From NCBI GenBank assembly GCA_028699715.1, contig JAQVUC010000098.1:1-5283 (forward strand): a DNA stretch of 5,283 nucleotides, written 5' to 3'. This DNA is from Anaerolineaceae bacterium (lineage in GTDB: Bacteria > Chloroflexota > Anaerolineae > Anaerolineales > Anaerolineaceae). Made by a program: the position numbers and the translations under genes. Shown one piece after another: positions 1-5,283 of this stretch (its first letter is position 1; every line of letters begins with the position of its first letter). Below the pieces are notes generated by a model. The model saw nothing but the letters and a program-made list of their open reading frames with translations, searched no databases and had not been told where the DNA came from.

Positions 1-63
1 GCAGTTTCGACTTACAATAAACGAGAAGTTGATAATTCCAACTATACGTTTTTAGAGGTTAAG

Positions 64-1185
64 ATGAAGAAAATTCTAGTAATTTTATTGCTTGTTGCCT
101 TGCTGGCAACGGCTTGTAATGCGGCGGTAAATACCGACCCAACAATTCCAACTCAACCAGATGACTCACAAACGGAGGCTATAAAACCGATGGGAGATAC
201 AACGATCGATAGTACCTATACCAAAAAAGAAGGCGTGGAAGTGATTTATTTTGCAGGGGGTTGTTTTTGGGGCATTGAAAAGCTGATGCAGTCGATCCCT
301 GGTGTGGTGGCAGCAACCAGCGGTTACGCCAATGGACAAGCTGATATTGTCCCTACTTATGAGCGGGTTGTCACTGGTGATACCGGATATCGTGAAACGG
401 TGCGGGTTGAATATAAACCGGATCAAGTCAGCCTTGATGCTCTGATATTTGCCTACTATCACGTGATTGACCCAACAGTGGCAAACGCCCAGGGCAACGA
501 TATTGGCACTCAATATCAGACAGGCATTTATTACACCAATGATGACGCTAAAAGCACTATTGACCGGATCACCGCCATCGTAAAAGAACGCTATGAGGAG
601 TTCGTTGTGGAAATCAAGCCTCTGGAGCGATTCTATGACGCTGAAGAATATCATCAGGACTACCTGATCAAGAATCCAATGGGCTATTGTCACATATCGA
701 GGGATGAAATGACTACTATCACCGACATAATTGTAGATCCGGGCAACTACCAACGCCCGACAGATGAACAGATCAAAGCTGCGCTCACCGATTTGCAATA
801 CAACGTAACACAAAAGGCAAGCACTGAGCCGCCTTTCCAAAATGAATATTGGGACAATCATCAGCGCGGGCTTTATGTGGATGTTGTGACTGGCGAGCCC
901 TTATTTGCTTCCAGCGACAAATTCGACAGTGGTACCGGTTGGCCGAGTTTCTCCAAAGGGATCGATGAAAATACCTTTGTATACATTGTTGATGAGTCTT
1001 TAGGCATGACCCGCACTGAGGTTAGCAGCCGTGCCGGCAACTCGCACTTGGGGCATGTTTTCTATAACGAAGGCTTATCGCCAACCGGGACCAGGTACTG
1101 TATCAACAGTGCTGCCTTGAGATTCATTCCCTACGACCAGATGGAAGCAGAAGGTTACGCCTACCTGTTGGACTACATAGATTAA
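64..1185 (+). CDS. msrAB: Lipoprotein MsrA-MsrB fusion, peptide methionine sulfoxide reductase
   Basis: This fusion enzyme reduces both S- and R-epimers of methionine sulfoxide in damaged proteins. Residues 1-18 form a lipoprotein signal: a KK start, a hydrophobic stretch and the lipobox-like ATAC with Cys18. A polar Thr/Pro/Asp-rich spacer follows to about residue 55, so the enzyme is probably membrane-anchored outside the cytoplasm. The MsrA domain spans about 58-212, with the catalytic motif GCFWG (Cys67), the YHQDYL motif at 196-201 and a likely resolving Cys209 in GYCH. The MsrB domain spans about 236-357, with SGTGWPSF (289-296), [12 protein letters not shown] (322-333) and catalytic Cys346 in [11 protein letters not shown]. 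It lacks the zinc-binding CxxC pairs, and Thr291 sits where many MsrBs carry the resolving Cys. The start is supported by AGAGG at 54-58, five bases upstream. The gene seems monocistronic; 373 residues is normal for such a fusion. Confidence 0.96.
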   Translation: MKKILVILLLVALLATACNAAVNTDPTIPTQPDDSQTEAIKPMGDTTIDSTYTKKEGVEVIYFAGGCFWGIEKLMQSIPGVVAATSGYANGQADIVPTYERVVTGDTGYRETVRVEYKPDQVSLDALIFAYYHVIDPTVANAQGNDIGTQYQTGIYYTNDDAKSTIDRITAIVKERYEEFVVEIKPLERFYDAEEYHQDYLIKNPMGYCHISRDEMTTITDIIVDPGNYQRPTDEQIKAALTDLQYNVTQKASTEPPFQNEYWDNHQRGLYVDVVTGEPLFASSDKFDSGTGWPSFSKGIDENTFVYIVDESLGMTRTEVSSRAGNSHLGHVFYNEGLSPTGTRYCINSAALRFIPYDQMEAEGYAYLLDYID

Positions 1186-1213
1186 AGCCAACTCTACATT
1201 AATCTAATCAGCG

Positions 1214-1300
1214 TTTGAAAAAACCGGTCTCCCGACACCTGTCAACCTTGTTTTGGCAATCAGTCTGGAGACCGGAGGTAACGAAGCACATTTTTTCAAA
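1214..1300. repeat. Split 19-bp inverted repeat downstream of msrAB
   Basis: The left arm, 1214-1232, is TTTGAAAAAACCGGTCTCC. Its complement is found in two blocks: GGAGACCGG at 1267-1275 and TTTTTTCAAA at 1291-1300, separated by 15 unpaired bases. The GC-rich inner stem of 9 bp has a 34-base loop, and the T6 run lies 15 bases after it. It could end the msrAB transcript, but it is not a canonical intrinsic terminator. It may equally be a degraded mobile or palindromic element. Confidence 0.55.
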
Positions 1301-1350
1301 AATCCCGGCAATGACTGAGAATAGGTGCAGCGATAAGCTCAATAGGGGTT

Positions 1351-1418
1351 TTTACACTATTTACACTTTTTACACTGTTTTTTGATAGTGATAAAACACA
1401 CTTTTAATGTAAAAAGTG
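1351..1418. repeat. Three 9-bp tandem repeats with overlapping inverted repeat
   Basis: TTTACACT occurs at 1351, 1360 and 1369, an exact 9-bp period with only the ninth base varying (A, T, G). The 11-mer CACTTTTTACA at 1364-1374 is repeated in inverted orientation as TGTAAAAAGTG at 1408-1418. A local 7-bp hairpin, CACTTTT/AAAAGTG with a 6-base loop, lies at 1399-1418. Such arrays can be protein-binding sites, but no nearby promoter or gene explains this one. Confidence 0.6.
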
Positions 1419-1653
1419 GCTTGTTGTTAAGGTACAGCGCCTGGGGTCAGGTCTTTCCCTAAATAATAGCACAAATGTTCTGTTTTGGGAAGGGACGTGC
1501 TACGTTTGATGAAGGGAATGCTGTGCGTGATGCCAATTGGGAGGACATTGAAATCTTATTTCTTGCAGGGTTAATGCTTGTCATGATAAGGAAGGGTGTT
1601 AAGAAATCGGAGAGAACGGACGGATGAATATCAGATACATCCACTTTAAATTC

Positions 1654-1702
1654 GGAGACCTGGCGGTCAAGAACCTCGCGCGGTCAGGAAACCGGCGAGA
1701 AC
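1654..1702. repeat. Degenerate 17-bp tandem unit with hairpin
   Basis: GGAGACC at 1654-1660 is followed by GCGGTCAAGAACC (from 1663) and GCGGTCAGGAAACC (from 1680), two imperfect copies offset by 17 bp. CTCGC (1675-1679) and CGGT (1681-1684) pair with ACCG (1691-1694) and GCGAG (1695-1699) around a CAGGAA loop, with one bulged G. The tail CCGGCGAGAAC at 1692-1702 recurs exactly at 1896-1906. Confidence 0.55.
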
Positions 1703-1739
1703 GGGGGTCTACAACTGATAATCGTATCGGTGGGTGTTG

Positions 1740-1759
1740 GGAGACCATGACAGGTCTCC
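1740..1759. repeat. GGAGACC/GGTCTCC hairpin
   Basis: A perfect 7-bp stem (1740-1746 with 1753-1759) closes a 6-base ATGACA loop. The same arm words occur in the inverted repeat at 1226-1273 and singly at 1654-1660, so this is one copy of a short dispersed palindromic family in this intergenic region. No T-run follows on either strand, so a terminator role is unlikely. Confidence 0.55.
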
Positions 1760-1778
1760 TCTACAAGAATTTTCAGGT

Positions 1779-1807
1779 GTAGGGGCGGGTTCAAAACCCG
1801 CCTGTAC
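1779..1807. repeat. GGCGGGTT/AACCCGCC palindromic repeat
   Basis: An 8-bp GC-rich stem (1784-1791 with 1795-1802) has a 3-base loop. Beyond one G-T wobble and one mismatch, GTA (1779-1781) pairs with TAC (1805-1807). I recall near-identical GTAGGGGCGGGTT-type palindromes as common dispersed intergenic repeats in several bacterial phyla, including Chloroflexota. This is memory and was not searched. Confidence 0.6.
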
Positions 1808-1838
1808 GTAGCCGTTCACAAATTGTTGCCAGGTTCAA

Positions 1839-1906
1839 CCCCATTCGCCTCGCTCAGGGGCAGGTGCAGCGGAATTCGGCCTACAACTGAGGACGCCGGC
1901 GAGAAC
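1839..1906. repeat. Further degenerate intergenic repeat units
   Basis: CCCCATTCGCCTCGCTCAGG (from 1839) resembles the widespread TTCGACAAGCTCAGGGCAGG-type genomic repeat as I remember it. After it, CTACAACTGA at 1881-1890 repeats 1709-1718 exactly, and CCGGCGAGAAC at 1896-1906 repeats 1692-1702 exactly, but in the opposite order. This suggests the remains of a tandem array that has been shuffled or eroded. Confidence 0.45.
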
Positions 1907-1958
1907 AGAGGAACGGAGTAACTTTTGGTAATAACTGGATTTGATCAAGAAATATCAG

Positions 1959-1987
1959 TTGACAGCTTTCTAAGAATTATTTATACT
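1959..1987 (+). promoter_or_regulatory. Sigma70-type promoter for the AOR gene
   Basis: A perfect -35 hexamer TTGACA (1959-1964) lies 17 bp from a -10 hexamer TATACT (1982-1987), one base from the TATAAT consensus. The flanking DNA is AT-rich. Transcription should begin near 1994-1996, giving an untranslated leader of about 260 nt before the AOR start at 2253. This is the only strong promoter I see upstream of the AOR and radical SAM genes. Confidence 0.75.
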
Positions 1988-2030
1988 TATTGTTAAGTCA
2001 CATAGGTTTTCAAAGACTAAATTTCAAAAT

Positions 2031-2154
2031 CCTCCGATTCGTTGATTCCCTCCTGGATAAACGAACGATACGGCAAAGAGAGCAATTTCTTTTGCCCGCC
2101 AGTGCGCAAAGGAGGCGGATGTCCTGATAAAGGGACATGTTAATTCTTTGCGTA
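2031..2154 (+). promoter_or_regulatory. Structured 5' leader RNA, candidate riboswitch
   Basis: Several stems lie between the promoter and the AOR start. TTCGTT (2038-2043) pairs with AACGAA (2060-2065), and its loop contains CCCTCC. GGCAAAGAGA (2072-2081) pairs with 2086-2096 around a GCAA tetraloop of GNRA type, with one bulged T. CCGCC (2096-2100) can pair with GGCGG (2114-2118). ATGTCC (2119-2124) pairs with GGACAT (2133-2138). An 11-bp helix with two G-U pairs joins 2103-2113 to 2144-2154; its 5' strand lies in the loop of the CCGCC/GGCGG hairpin, so the two make a pseudoknot or exclude each other. This architecture is riboswitch-like. A molybdenum/tungsten cofactor sensor would suit the downstream gene, but I could not match it to that or any other class from memory. 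Confidence 0.5.
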
Positions 2155-2252
2155 GTTTTACTTACTGGTGAGAGGAGCACCCAATAAAAGACAACTAAAT
2201 ACTACTTGTTCAATTCTATTTATGCAGTTAAATTCTGGAAAGGGAGATAATT

Positions 2253-4010
2253 ATGTGGATTCTACGAATAAACGCAACAAATCTTAGTTACAAGTTAGAA
2301 GAAGTACCCGAAAAGTACAAATACCTCTATGGACGGGCGTTGACTTCTCAAATGATTTACGACGAAGTTCCACCGCTCTGCCATGCTTTGGGACCGAACA
2401 ACAAGTTGGTCTTCTCTGCTGGTATGGTTACCGGAACAGTCTCACCCACTTCTGCCCGAATCTCTGTTGGTGGAAAATCACCTTTGACAGGTGGAATCAA
2501 GGAAGCCAATGCAGGTACTGCCTGGGGTCCGGATCTGGCGAAAATGCGCATCCGCGCTTTGGTCCTTGAGGGTCAGCCAGTAGATGTAAAAGCCTATGCA
2601 GGGGCTGTTATTAAGTGGGATGGTGAGAAACCAGTTGTTGAATTCTTTAACGCAACTGAATACACAGGAAAAGATGTTTATGACATCTATCCTGACATAT
2701 TTGAGAAGTTTGGACCCAAAGTGTCCATTGCCAGTATGGGCGTAGTAAGTGAGATGGGCTATAGCAACTCGGGTATCGTATTCAATGATATGCATCGAAG
2801 ACCAAGCCGTTACGCCGGACGCGGTGGTCTTGGCGCGGTTATGGCTTCGAAGAGAATGAAATTCATTATTCTGGATGCAAAGGGTGCGCCCGGTGTCGAA
2901 ATGGTAGACAAAGCGCTCTTTGACGAAGGCCGCAAAAAGCTGATTGACGCAATCCGCAGCCACCCGATTTCGAAACCCAAAGGCGGGTTAAATAGCTACG
3001 GCACCGCTGTTCTGGTCAATATTCTGAATGAAGCCGGCGGGCTCCCGACTCGCAACTTCTCTGCTGGTCGTTTTGAAGGAGCTGCCAAAACATCTGGTGA
3101 AGCCATCTTTGAGACCAACAAAGAGCGAATGGGTAAAGAAATCTATAACCATGCCTGTTCTCCCGGCTGCATCATTCAATGCTCCAATACATATTACAAC
3201 CCCGATCAGACTGAAGCCACATCCTGTATTGAATACGAATCCACCTGGTCATTGGGAGCTAACCTGGGCATCGACAACCTGGATGATATTGCGACCATGA
3301 ACCAATTATGCAATGCTTATGGGTTGGATACCATTGAAACCGGTGGAACCCTGGGTGTTGCCATGGAAGCCGGAGTGCTTGAGTTTGGTGATAGCAAGGG
3401 CGCAATTCAATTGATCCATGAAATGGGCAAAGGTTCGCCTTTAGGTCGAACCTTAAGTGGAGGCACTGGCACAACTGGCAAAATCTACGGTGTCAAGCGT
3501 GTACCTGCGGTCAAAGGACAAGGCATGCCCGCTTACGAACCTCGTGCTGTAAAGGGCATCGGTATTACCTACGCGACCACAACCATGGGAGCAGACCACA
3601 CAGCCGGTTACACTATCTGCCCTGAAATTTTAGGCGTCAGTGGTAAATTAGACCCCTTGAGCCCGGAAGGTAAAGCTGCCTTGAGTCGAGCGTTTCAGGC
3701 GACAACCGCCTTCATTGATTCAAGTGGTCACTGCTTGTTCATTGCCTTCCCCATTCTGGACATCGCCAGTGGGTTTGAAGGCATGATCCAGGAGTGTAAC
3801 GGCATCTTAGGAACAAATTGGGATGCAGACGCGATTGTTGCTTATGGAGCTCAGACTCTGCGAGTAGAAAGAGCTTTCAATGAAGCTGCTGGTCTTTCCA
3901 AGGAATCTGATCGTATTCCTGAGTTCATGAAAACAGAACCGCTGCCCCCTCACAACCAGGTCTTTGATATTCCGGACGCTGCGCTTGACTCTGTCTTTGA
4001 AGATATGTAA
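2253..4010 (+). CDS. Aldehyde:ferredoxin oxidoreductase family tungstoenzyme
   Basis: Members of this cytoplasmic family oxidise aldehydes to acids, or run the reverse reaction, using a tungsten bis-pterin cofactor and one [4Fe-4S] cluster, with ferredoxin as electron partner. The N-terminal domain (about 1-205) has the family signatures YDEVPP, NNKLVFSAGMVTGT and GRGGLGAVMASK (189-200). Cluster ligands are Cys302, Cys306, Cys310 and Cys494, the last in DSSGHC (489-494). Glu327/Glu329 in EYES and His449 in GADH fall where the Pyrococcus enzyme has its active-site Glu and His. The first three cysteines are spaced CX3CX3C rather than the classical CX2CX3C. At 585 residues it is close to full family length, with a slightly short N-terminus. 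The start is fixed by GGGAG at 2242-2246, six bases upstream, and by homology beginning at WILRIN. The substrate cannot be read from the sequence. The adjacent radical SAM gene suggests a dedicated maturation partner. Confidence 0.93.
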   Translation: MWILRINATNLSYKLEEVPEKYKYLYGRALTSQMIYDEVPPLCHALGPNNKLVFSAGMVTGTVSPTSARISVGGKSPLTGGIKEANAGTAWGPDLAKMRIRALVLEGQPVDVKAYAGAVIKWDGEKPVVEFFNATEYTGKDVYDIYPDIFEKFGPKVSIASMGVVSEMGYSNSGIVFNDMHRRPSRYAGRGGLGAVMASKRMKFIILDAKGAPGVEMVDKALFDEGRKKLIDAIRSHPISKPKGGLNSYGTAVLVNILNEAGGLPTRNFSAGRFEGAAKTSGEAIFETNKERMGKEIYNHACSPGCIIQCSNTYYNPDQTEATSCIEYESTWSLGANLGIDNLDDIATMNQLCNAYGLDTIETGGTLGVAMEAGVLEFGDSKGAIQLIHEMGKGSPLGRTLSGGTGTTGKIYGVKRVPAVKGQGMPAYEPRAVKGIGITYATTTMGADHTAGYTICPEILGVSGKLDPLSPEGKAALSRAFQATTAFIDSSGHCLFIAFPILDIASGFEGMIQECNGILGTNWDADAIVAYGAQTLRVERAFNEAAGLSKESDRIPEFMKTEPLPPHNQVFDIPDAALDSVFEDM

Positions 4011-4035
4011 GAGAACAGATTGTCAATTAAATAGA

Positions 4036-4079
4036 TTGGGATGATTTTTGTCGAGTAATATCGATAGAGATCATCCCAA
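4036..4079 (+). promoter_or_regulatory. 19-bp RNA stem-loop between AOR and radical SAM genes
   Basis: TTGGGATGAT (4036-4045) pairs perfectly with ATCATCCCAA (4070-4079). The stem continues through 4046-4050 with 4065-4069 (two U-A and three G-U pairs), then TCGA (4051-4054) with TCGA (4061-4064), closing on a GTAATA loop. No T-run follows, so it is not a classical terminator. Its position 26 bases after the AOR stop suits a 3'-end stabiliser, a processing site or a partial terminator that lowers expression of the next gene. Confidence 0.7.
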
Positions 4080-4089
4080 CATCATAATT

Positions 4090-4133
4090 GCTGATACAAT
4101 CAGCTACTACTTTTCGTGCGGCAGAAAACTGCC
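4090..4133 (+). promoter_or_regulatory. Two small stem-loops before the radical SAM start
   Basis: GCTGA (4090-4094) pairs with TCAGC (4100-4104) around TACAA, and GGCAG (4120-4124) pairs with CTGCC (4129-4133) around AAAA. The second ends 14 bases before the ATG at 4148, where a ribosome binding site would be approached. Each alone could be chance; together with the 19-bp stem they make a run of three hairpins in 137 bases. Confidence 0.4.
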
Positions 4134-4147
4134 AGAATGAACCATTT

Positions 4148-5283
4148 ATGACAGATATTACACCAAACTCAAATGGAGAGATCCTGATTCCTGACGGTTT
4201 TTTAGAACGCAGGCGATTAGATCCACAGACCCAGTTTTGGCTTGATGAACGAGAAGGTGACCTGATCCTTTATCCAAGGGTACCTGACGCGCGTAAATTG
4301 TATATAGAAGCGACAACAGCTTGCAACCTTACCTGTCAGACTTGTATTCGTAACTCCTGGGCAGACCCGAACGCTCACATGGATGACGCGACTTTTCAGC
4401 GGATTCTTGAGAGCATCAAAAAACTTCCTCAACTTGAACGTGTAATTTTTACCAGTTTCGGAGAACCAATGGTTAATCCGAAACTTTTTTCAATGATTGA
4501 GGCTGTGCGAAAACTCGGATTGGAGGTGACTCTTGGGACCAATGGGGTACTCCTCACGGAAAAGGTCACCAGAACCTTAATTCGCCTGGGGGTCGACCAA
4601 TTAGTAGTTTCAATCGATGGAGGAAAACCCGCAACTTACGAAGGTATCAGAGGTACTCAACTTTCAATCATCATAAAAAACCTGGAAACATTCAACCAGG
4701 TCAAAAATGAATTGGGAGTGGTTAAACCCACTTTGGCAGTGGAGTTTGTTGCCATGCGCAGCAATTTGGACGAATTGAAAGAAGTTCTAAACCTGGCTTC
4801 CGAATTGAACGCGTCCCGCCTGATTGTTTCGAACGTTTTACCTTATACCGAAGAGATGAATGAAGAAAAATTGTATGGATATGGTCCGCAGGAGCCCCTT
4901 TATATTGGTTCGTGGCCAGTCAAATCGACCGATACCTGGGTTCGTTGGGGTGTTATCGAAACCCCGAGGATGTTTTGGGGTGCAGAGAGGCGCTGCCGAT
5001 TTGTACAGGACAAATCGCTGGTTGTGAGATGGGACGGCAATGTTTCACCTTGCTATGCCTATTCCCACAGCTACCAATACTACACAATTGATGGCGTATT
5101 AAAGAATGTTGAGCAATACACGTTGGGAAACGTGAACGAACACTTTTTGGATGAAATTTGGATGAGCGAAGAATATACCCGCTTCCGCAGTAATGTTCGC
5201 GCGTTTCACTTTCCATCCTGTCCGGATTGTGACCTGCGGGAAACTTGCGACTTGCGCCAGGACAACCAGGGTTGTTGGGGACC
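4148..5283 (+). CDS. Radical SAM/SPASM protein, probable tungsten oxidoreductase maturase (partial)
   Basis: The reading frame is open to the window edge (378 codons plus two bases), so the C-terminus is missing. Residues about 8-45 resemble an AbrB/SpoVT-like swapped-hairpin segment (NGEILIPDGF, then LILYPR). The radical SAM core starts with CNLTCQTC, the CX3CX2C cluster motif (Cys59, 63, 66), followed by GEP at 105-107, TNG at 131-133 and SIDG at 155-158. The SPASM region has Cys283, G297-x4-Cys302, then Cys358, 361, 367 and 375 (CX2CX5CX7C), enough for auxiliary iron-sulfur clusters. I recall a named family of tungsten-cofactor oxidoreductase radical SAM maturases (TIGR04317) encoded beside AOR-like genes, and this pairing fits. 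Its target is presumably the AOR polypeptide or its cofactor. The ATG at 4148 has no clear Shine-Dalgarno; in-frame TTG 4088 and CTG 4091 are the only upstream options before a stop at 4085. Confidence 0.88.
   Translation, partial: MTDITPNSNGEILIPDGFLERRRLDPQTQFWLDEREGDLILYPRVPDARKLYIEATTACNLTCQTCIRNSWADPNAHMDDATFQRILESIKKLPQLERVIFTSFGEPMVNPKLFSMIEAVRKLGLEVTLGTNGVLLTEKVTRTLIRLGVDQLVVSIDGGKPATYEGIRGTQLSIIIKNLETFNQVKNELGVVKPTLAVEFVAMRSNLDELKEVLNLASELNASRLIVSNVLPYTEEMNEEKLYGYGPQEPLYIGSWPVKSTDTWVRWGVIETPRMFWGAERRCRFVQDKSLVVRWDGNVSPCYAYSHSYQYYTIDGVLKNVEQYTLGNVNEHFLDEIWMSEEYTRFRSNVRAFHFPSCPDCDLRETCDLRQDNQGCWG

Larger units (their letters stand above)
1186..1958. other. Long intergenic region without a convincing gene
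   Basis: Between msrAB and the promoter at 1959 I find no tRNA-like fold and no ORF with a believable ribosome binding site. The stretch holds the inverted repeat at 1214-1300, the AT-rich repeats at 1351-1418, and the short hairpin repeats from about 1654 to 1906. Bases 1419-1650 contain a CTGGGGTCAGGTCTT word at 1440-1454. I recall similar words near REP-associated transposase remnants, but that link is weak here. That part also contains small overlapping ORFs on both strands with no recognisable product. Confidence 0.6.

Noticed and set aside
166..861. A 231-codon open frame on the - strand
   Set aside because: It lies entirely within msrAB, whose + frame matches MsrA/MsrB motifs throughout; the - frame has no recognisable domain.
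1470..1485. LexA-like dyad AGCAC-N4-GTTCT
   Set aside because: One half-site carries a mismatch, no promoter or SOS gene is attached, and a short dyad like this is expected by chance.
1459..1644. A 61-codon - strand ORF, and a 50-codon + strand ORF at 1475-1627, in the intergenic region
   Set aside because: Neither has a ribosome binding site or recognisable motif. They overlap on opposite strands in repeat-rich DNA; at most a remnant.
2111..2127. GGAGG followed by ATG at 2119 as a gene start
   Set aside because: The frame stops after two codons (ATG TCC TGA) and the spacing is only three bases; it is better explained as RNA stem sequence.
2071..2139. Resemblance to a class I cyclic di-GMP riboswitch (GGCAAA, GNRA loop, CGCAAAG)
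   Set aside because: The GGCAAA is base-paired in the hairpin here, the spacing to CGCAAAG is wrong, and the conserved 3' receptor half is not recognisable.
3028..3300. A 90-codon + strand ORF and several - strand ORFs within the AOR gene
   Set aside because: Shadows of the AOR reading frame, without domains or start signals.
4137..4151. Four-codon ORF ATG-AAC-CAT-TTA-TGA overlapping the radical SAM ATG as ATGA
   Set aside because: The overlap could allow coupled translation, but there is no ribosome binding site for it and such tiny ORFs are common by chance.
4953..5216. An 87-codon - strand ORF
   Set aside because: It is antisense to the SPASM region of the radical SAM gene, whose cysteine pattern shows that the + frame is the real one.

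Overview
The window carries three protein-coding genes, all on the + strand, separated by unusually informative non-coding DNA. It looks like a mid-GC anaerobic bacterium. The best guess is a member of the Chloroflexota (Anaerolineae-like), based on the lipoprotein-type MsrAB, the tungsten aldehyde oxidoreductase paired with a radical SAM protein, and the style of the degenerate hairpin repeats between genes. This taxonomic call is inference only; no rRNA or marker gene is present.

Region 1 (1-1185): a lipoprotein-anchored MsrA-MsrB fusion that repairs oxidised methionine outside the cytoplasm. Its MsrB half has a single cysteine. Region 2 (1186-1958): about 770 bases with no convincing gene. 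It holds a split inverted repeat just after msrAB, three 9-bp tandem repeats with an overlapping inverted repeat, and a mosaic of short hairpin repeats sharing GGAGACC/GGTCTCC and CCGGCGAGAAC words. Region 3 (1959-2252): a near-consensus sigma70 promoter (TTGACA-17-TATACT), followed by a roughly 260-nt leader. Bases 2031-2154 of the leader can fold into stacked hairpins, one with a GNRA loop, and an 11-bp long-range helix that forms a pseudoknot or an alternative fold. I could not assign it to a known riboswitch class with confidence.

Region 4 (2253-4010): a complete aldehyde:ferredoxin oxidoreductase (AOR) family protein with cysteine ligands for one [4Fe-4S] cluster and the tungsten-pterin site signatures. 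Region 5 (4011-4147): three consecutive stem-loops, including a 19-bp one whose three G-U pairs mean it is fully paired only in the + strand transcript. Region 6 (4148 to the end, truncated): a radical SAM/SPASM protein with an AbrB/SpoVT-like N-terminal segment, matching the class proposed as tungsten-oxidoreductase maturases.

The AOR and the radical SAM protein most likely form one functional unit, an enzyme and its maturase, transcribed from the promoter at 1959-1987. Expression may be tuned by the leader RNA and by the intergenic hairpins. The msrAB gene appears to be an unrelated neighbour.
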